A stretch of DNA of 6,201 nucleotides from an uncultured Oscillospiraceae bacterium (GTDB lineage Bacteria; Bacillota; Clostridia; Oscillospirales; Ruminococcaceae): positions 1 through 6,201 of the forward strand of contig CAKTAM010000104.1 in assembly GCA_934527255.1 (NCBI GenBank), read 5' to 3'. This document shows, piece after piece, positions 4,434 to 6,201 of this stretch (positions are counted from its first letter, which is position 1; each line of letters starts with the position of its first letter). Under the pieces are notes generated by a model that did not search any database, was not told the DNA's origin, and was given only the letters and a program-made list of their open reading frames with translations. A program made the position numbers and the translations under genes.

Positions 4434-6201
4434 AAAAGCGATTGCTCAGCCTTCTGCTCACTCTTTGTATGCTATGGACTCTTCTGCCGTCGGCGGCCTT
4501 TGCCGAAGACGGCGGCTTGGCCCCGGCCTGCCAGTGCACCGCGGCCTGCACACCCGATGCGTTGAACCCTGACTGTCCGGTCTGCGGCGCACCGGGCACA
4601 CGGCCGGAGGACTGTGCGCAGGCCGCGCCCCCGGCACAGTTGGCCGCAGAGGAGGATGCGGCCGCAGAGGACGACGCCGCGCCTGCCGAAACGGCTGACG
4701 CTGCCGCAGAGGAAGCGGCCGTGTCGCCCGTGACCGGCGGCGAAGCAGCCGCGCCGCTTGCGGCTGGCGACGCGCATGCCCATTGCTATTGCGGCGGCGC
4801 GCTGAACGTCGGCGACCACGGCGACGGCGACGACAAAAGCTACCCGCATGAGACCGGCTCGTATCAGGCATGGAACGGCACGGGGGAGATCGTCTACAAG
4901 GATGACATCGCCGCCGTTTATCTGAGCGACAACGCCACTCTCTCCGGTGACCTGAAGGTCAGCGGCGGAAAGCGGCTGTTCCTGTGCCTGAACGGCAAAA
5001 CACTCACCCTTTCCAATCCGTCGCGGATCATCGTGGAGGGCGGCTCTCATCTGGTGATATGCGACTGCGCAGACGGCGGCAAGATTGTCGGCATTACCAA
5101 CACCACCACCAACGATCCGGGCGGCAGCGTCTTTTTGTCCGGCAGCAGCACCATGTGGATGTTTGGCGGCACGATCACCGGCGGCAGGGTCAAATACGGC
5201 GGCGGTGTGGCGCTCAACGATGCCAACTGCGAGCTGATCCTTTACGGCGGCTCCATCTCCGGCAATTCTGCCACCGTGAAGGGCGGCGGCGTCTACTGCA
5301 AATCAGGCGGCTCGATAAGCATTGCCAACGGCGAGATCAGCAATAACAAGGCATCCGTCAAAAACCATAACGCATTTGGCGGCGGCATCTGCTTTGAAAA
5401 CGGCGGCCTGCTGATGATGGGCGGCGGCCGGATCGGCAGCAACCTCTCCAGAATGGGCGGCGGTGGCGTCTGCTTTGAAAACGGCGGCGGCCTGGCGCTC
5501 TACGGCGGCTCCATTGCCGACAACACCGCGGGCGATTCGTTCGGCCGCGTCAACGGCATCCTCTCCAGCGCCTCTCTTGGCGGCGGCGTCTATTTCAAAA
5601 CCAGCGGCACTGTCAGCATTAAGGGCGGCTCCATCTCCGGCAACACCGCCGGGCATGGCGGCGGCCTGTACATCAGCGGCGACAACAGCACTCTGCAGCT
5701 TCTGAGCGGCTCCATCTCCGGCAACTCGGCCATCATGTCGGAGGGCGGCAGCGGCGGCGGCGCCTATCTGCTCGGCACAAGCAGCGTTTTCATCAGCGGC
5801 GGCGAAATTTCCAACAACACGGTCAAAAGCTCCAACAGCTACGGCGTCGGCCTGCGGCTGGATAAATACTCCACCGTGGAAATGCGCGGCGGCGAGATCA
5901 AAAACAACAATACCAATTATGTCAAATCCAGCGGCGGCGGCATCGCCTTTTACGGCGGCGGCGCTCTTGCCCTCAGCGGCGGCAAGATCACCAATAACAT
6001 GACCACGCAGCACGGCGGCGGCGTCGTCTTTGTCGAGGAAGGCGCACTGTACCTGACCGGCGGCGAGATCAGCAACAACAAAATATTGTGGAACGATAAC
6101 ATCGGCAACGGCGGCGGCATCGCCTTTCTGAAGGGCGGTACCATGACCATGGCCGATGGCTGCACCATCAGCGGCAACAAAGGCGCCAAGCAGGGCGGCG
6201 G
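4430..6201 (+). CDS. Large secreted beta-helix repeat surface protein, 3'-truncated
   Basis: The frame is open from ATG 4430 to the window end, giving at least 590 residues. Residues 1-25 form a Sec signal peptide (MKKR, a long hydrophobic core, AFA before the expected cut at 25/26). Residues 34-62 hold a Cys-rich segment, CQC, then C40, CPVC (49-52) and C62. Residues 63-113 are an acidic Ala/Glu/Pro linker. HAHCYCGG (116-123) begins a second Cys/His segment. LFLCLNGKTLTL (193-204) opens a right-handed parallel beta-helix-like region with repeats of the type GGxIxxNxxxxxGGG(I/V) to the end of the window. This architecture resembles large exported adhesin-like or carbohydrate-associated proteins of gut Firmicutes. 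Activity is not readable and the C terminus, where a cell-wall anchor would be expected, is missing. The start overlaps the preceding stop by 4 bp and has no strong ribosome site, so translational coupling is likely. Confidence 0.88.
   Translation, partial: MKKRLLSLLLTLCMLWTLLPSAAFAEDGGLAPACQCTAACTPDALNPDCPVCGAPGTRPEDCAQAAPPAQLAAEEDAAAEDDAAPAETADAAAEEAAVSPVTGGEAAAPLAAGDAHAHCYCGGALNVGDHGDGDDKSYPHETGSYQAWNGTGEIVYKDDIAAVYLSDNATLSGDLKVSGGKRLFLCLNGKTLTLSNPSRIIVEGGSHLVICDCADGGKIVGITNTTTNDPGGSVFLSGSSTMWMFGGTITGGRVKYGGGVALNDANCELILYGGSISGNSATVKGGGVYCKSGGSISIANGEISNNKASVKNHNAFGGGICFENGGLLMMGGGRIGSNLSRMGGGGVCFENGGGLALYGGSIADNTAGDSFGRVNGILSSASLGGGVYFKTSGTVSIKGGSISGNTAGHGGGLYISGDNSTLQLLSGSISGNSAIMSEGGSGGGAYLLGTSSVFISGGEISNNTVKSSNSYGVGLRLDKYSTVEMRGGEIKNNNTNYVKSSGGGIAFYGGGALALSGGKITNNMTTQHGGGVVFVEEGALYLTGGEISNNKILWNDNIGNGGGIAFLKGGTMTMADGCTISGNKGAKQGG
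5165..6181 (+). repeat. Protein-coding Gly-rich beta-helix repeats (at least 12 units)
   Basis: The unit core GGxI(S/T)xN recurs with its isoleucine at residues 249, 276, 303, 335, 362, 402, 429, 460, 490, 520, 547 and 580 of the secreted protein. Five of the eleven steps are exactly 27 residues (81 bp). The others are 30-33 and one is 40, as if loops of 3-13 residues were inserted at turns. Each unit also carries a GGG(I/V) turn before the next strand. Most Gly codons are GGC, giving short GGC runs at DNA level. The array probably continues past the window. Confidence 0.87.

Noticed and set aside
5303..6013. Minus-strand Ala-rich open frame of 236 codons
   Set aside because: It is the complement of the GGC-rich repeat array. 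Its Ala/Asp/Val composition mirrors the repeats and it has no sign of a start or family.
5165..6181. Regular repeats considered as a CRISPR array or tandem DNA satellite
   Set aside because: The repeats are conserved at protein level in one open frame, vary in length by multiples of 3 and differ in DNA sequence, so they are coding repeats.

Overview
The window is GC-rich DNA with Gram-positive expression signals: strong AGGAGG-type ribosome sites, a textbook sigma-A promoter, and a secreted protein with a classic Sec signal. The gene content fits a GC-rich gut Firmicute of the Oscillospiraceae/Ruminococcaceae type (Faecalibacterium, Gemmiger or Subdoligranulum-like). That assignment is inferred from style and families; no marker gene is present. 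All supported genes lie on the + strand. The first and last genes are cut by the window edges.

Layout. 1-744 is the 3' part of a family 2 glycosyltransferase. 745-1051 is a gap with a weak terminator-like hairpin, a 13-bp tandem repeat and a clear promoter (TTGACT-17 bp-TATACT, 981-1009). 1052-1534 encodes a free-standing prolyl-tRNA editing (YbaK/ProXp-like) deacylase. After 42 bp comes a tightly coupled four-gene block at 1577-3773: an ECF-type sigma factor, a small two-TM protein, a seven-TM protein and a PrsW-family intramembrane protease. The genes of the block overlap by 14, 11 and 4 bp. A strong intrinsic terminator (3954-3988) follows a 180-bp non-coding stretch that can fold into several hairpins.

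4095-6201 is a second transcription unit. It starts with a diverged paralog of the two-TM protein, overlaps by 4 bp with a large secreted protein, and remains open at the window end. That protein has a signal peptide, a Cys-rich segment, an acidic Ala/Glu linker, an HxHCxCGG segment and at least 12 Gly-rich beta-helix repeats.

How the genes may work together. PrsW of Bacillus subtilis starts destruction of the membrane anti-sigma factor RsiW and so frees SigW. Here a PrsW-like protease sits in one operon with an ECF sigma factor and a small membrane protein translationally coupled to it. The simplest reading is a complete membrane-signalling cassette: sigma factor, membrane-held inhibitor, seven-TM sensor or partner, and protease. 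The inhibitor would be unusual, because the two-TM protein has no zinc anti-sigma motif and only about 30 cytoplasmic N-terminal residues. Its paralog in the neighbouring surface-protein operon suggests that the cassette controls the surface protein, or that the two-TM family partners both sigma factors and exported beta-helix proteins. This functional link is inference; the families and gene order are seen directly.
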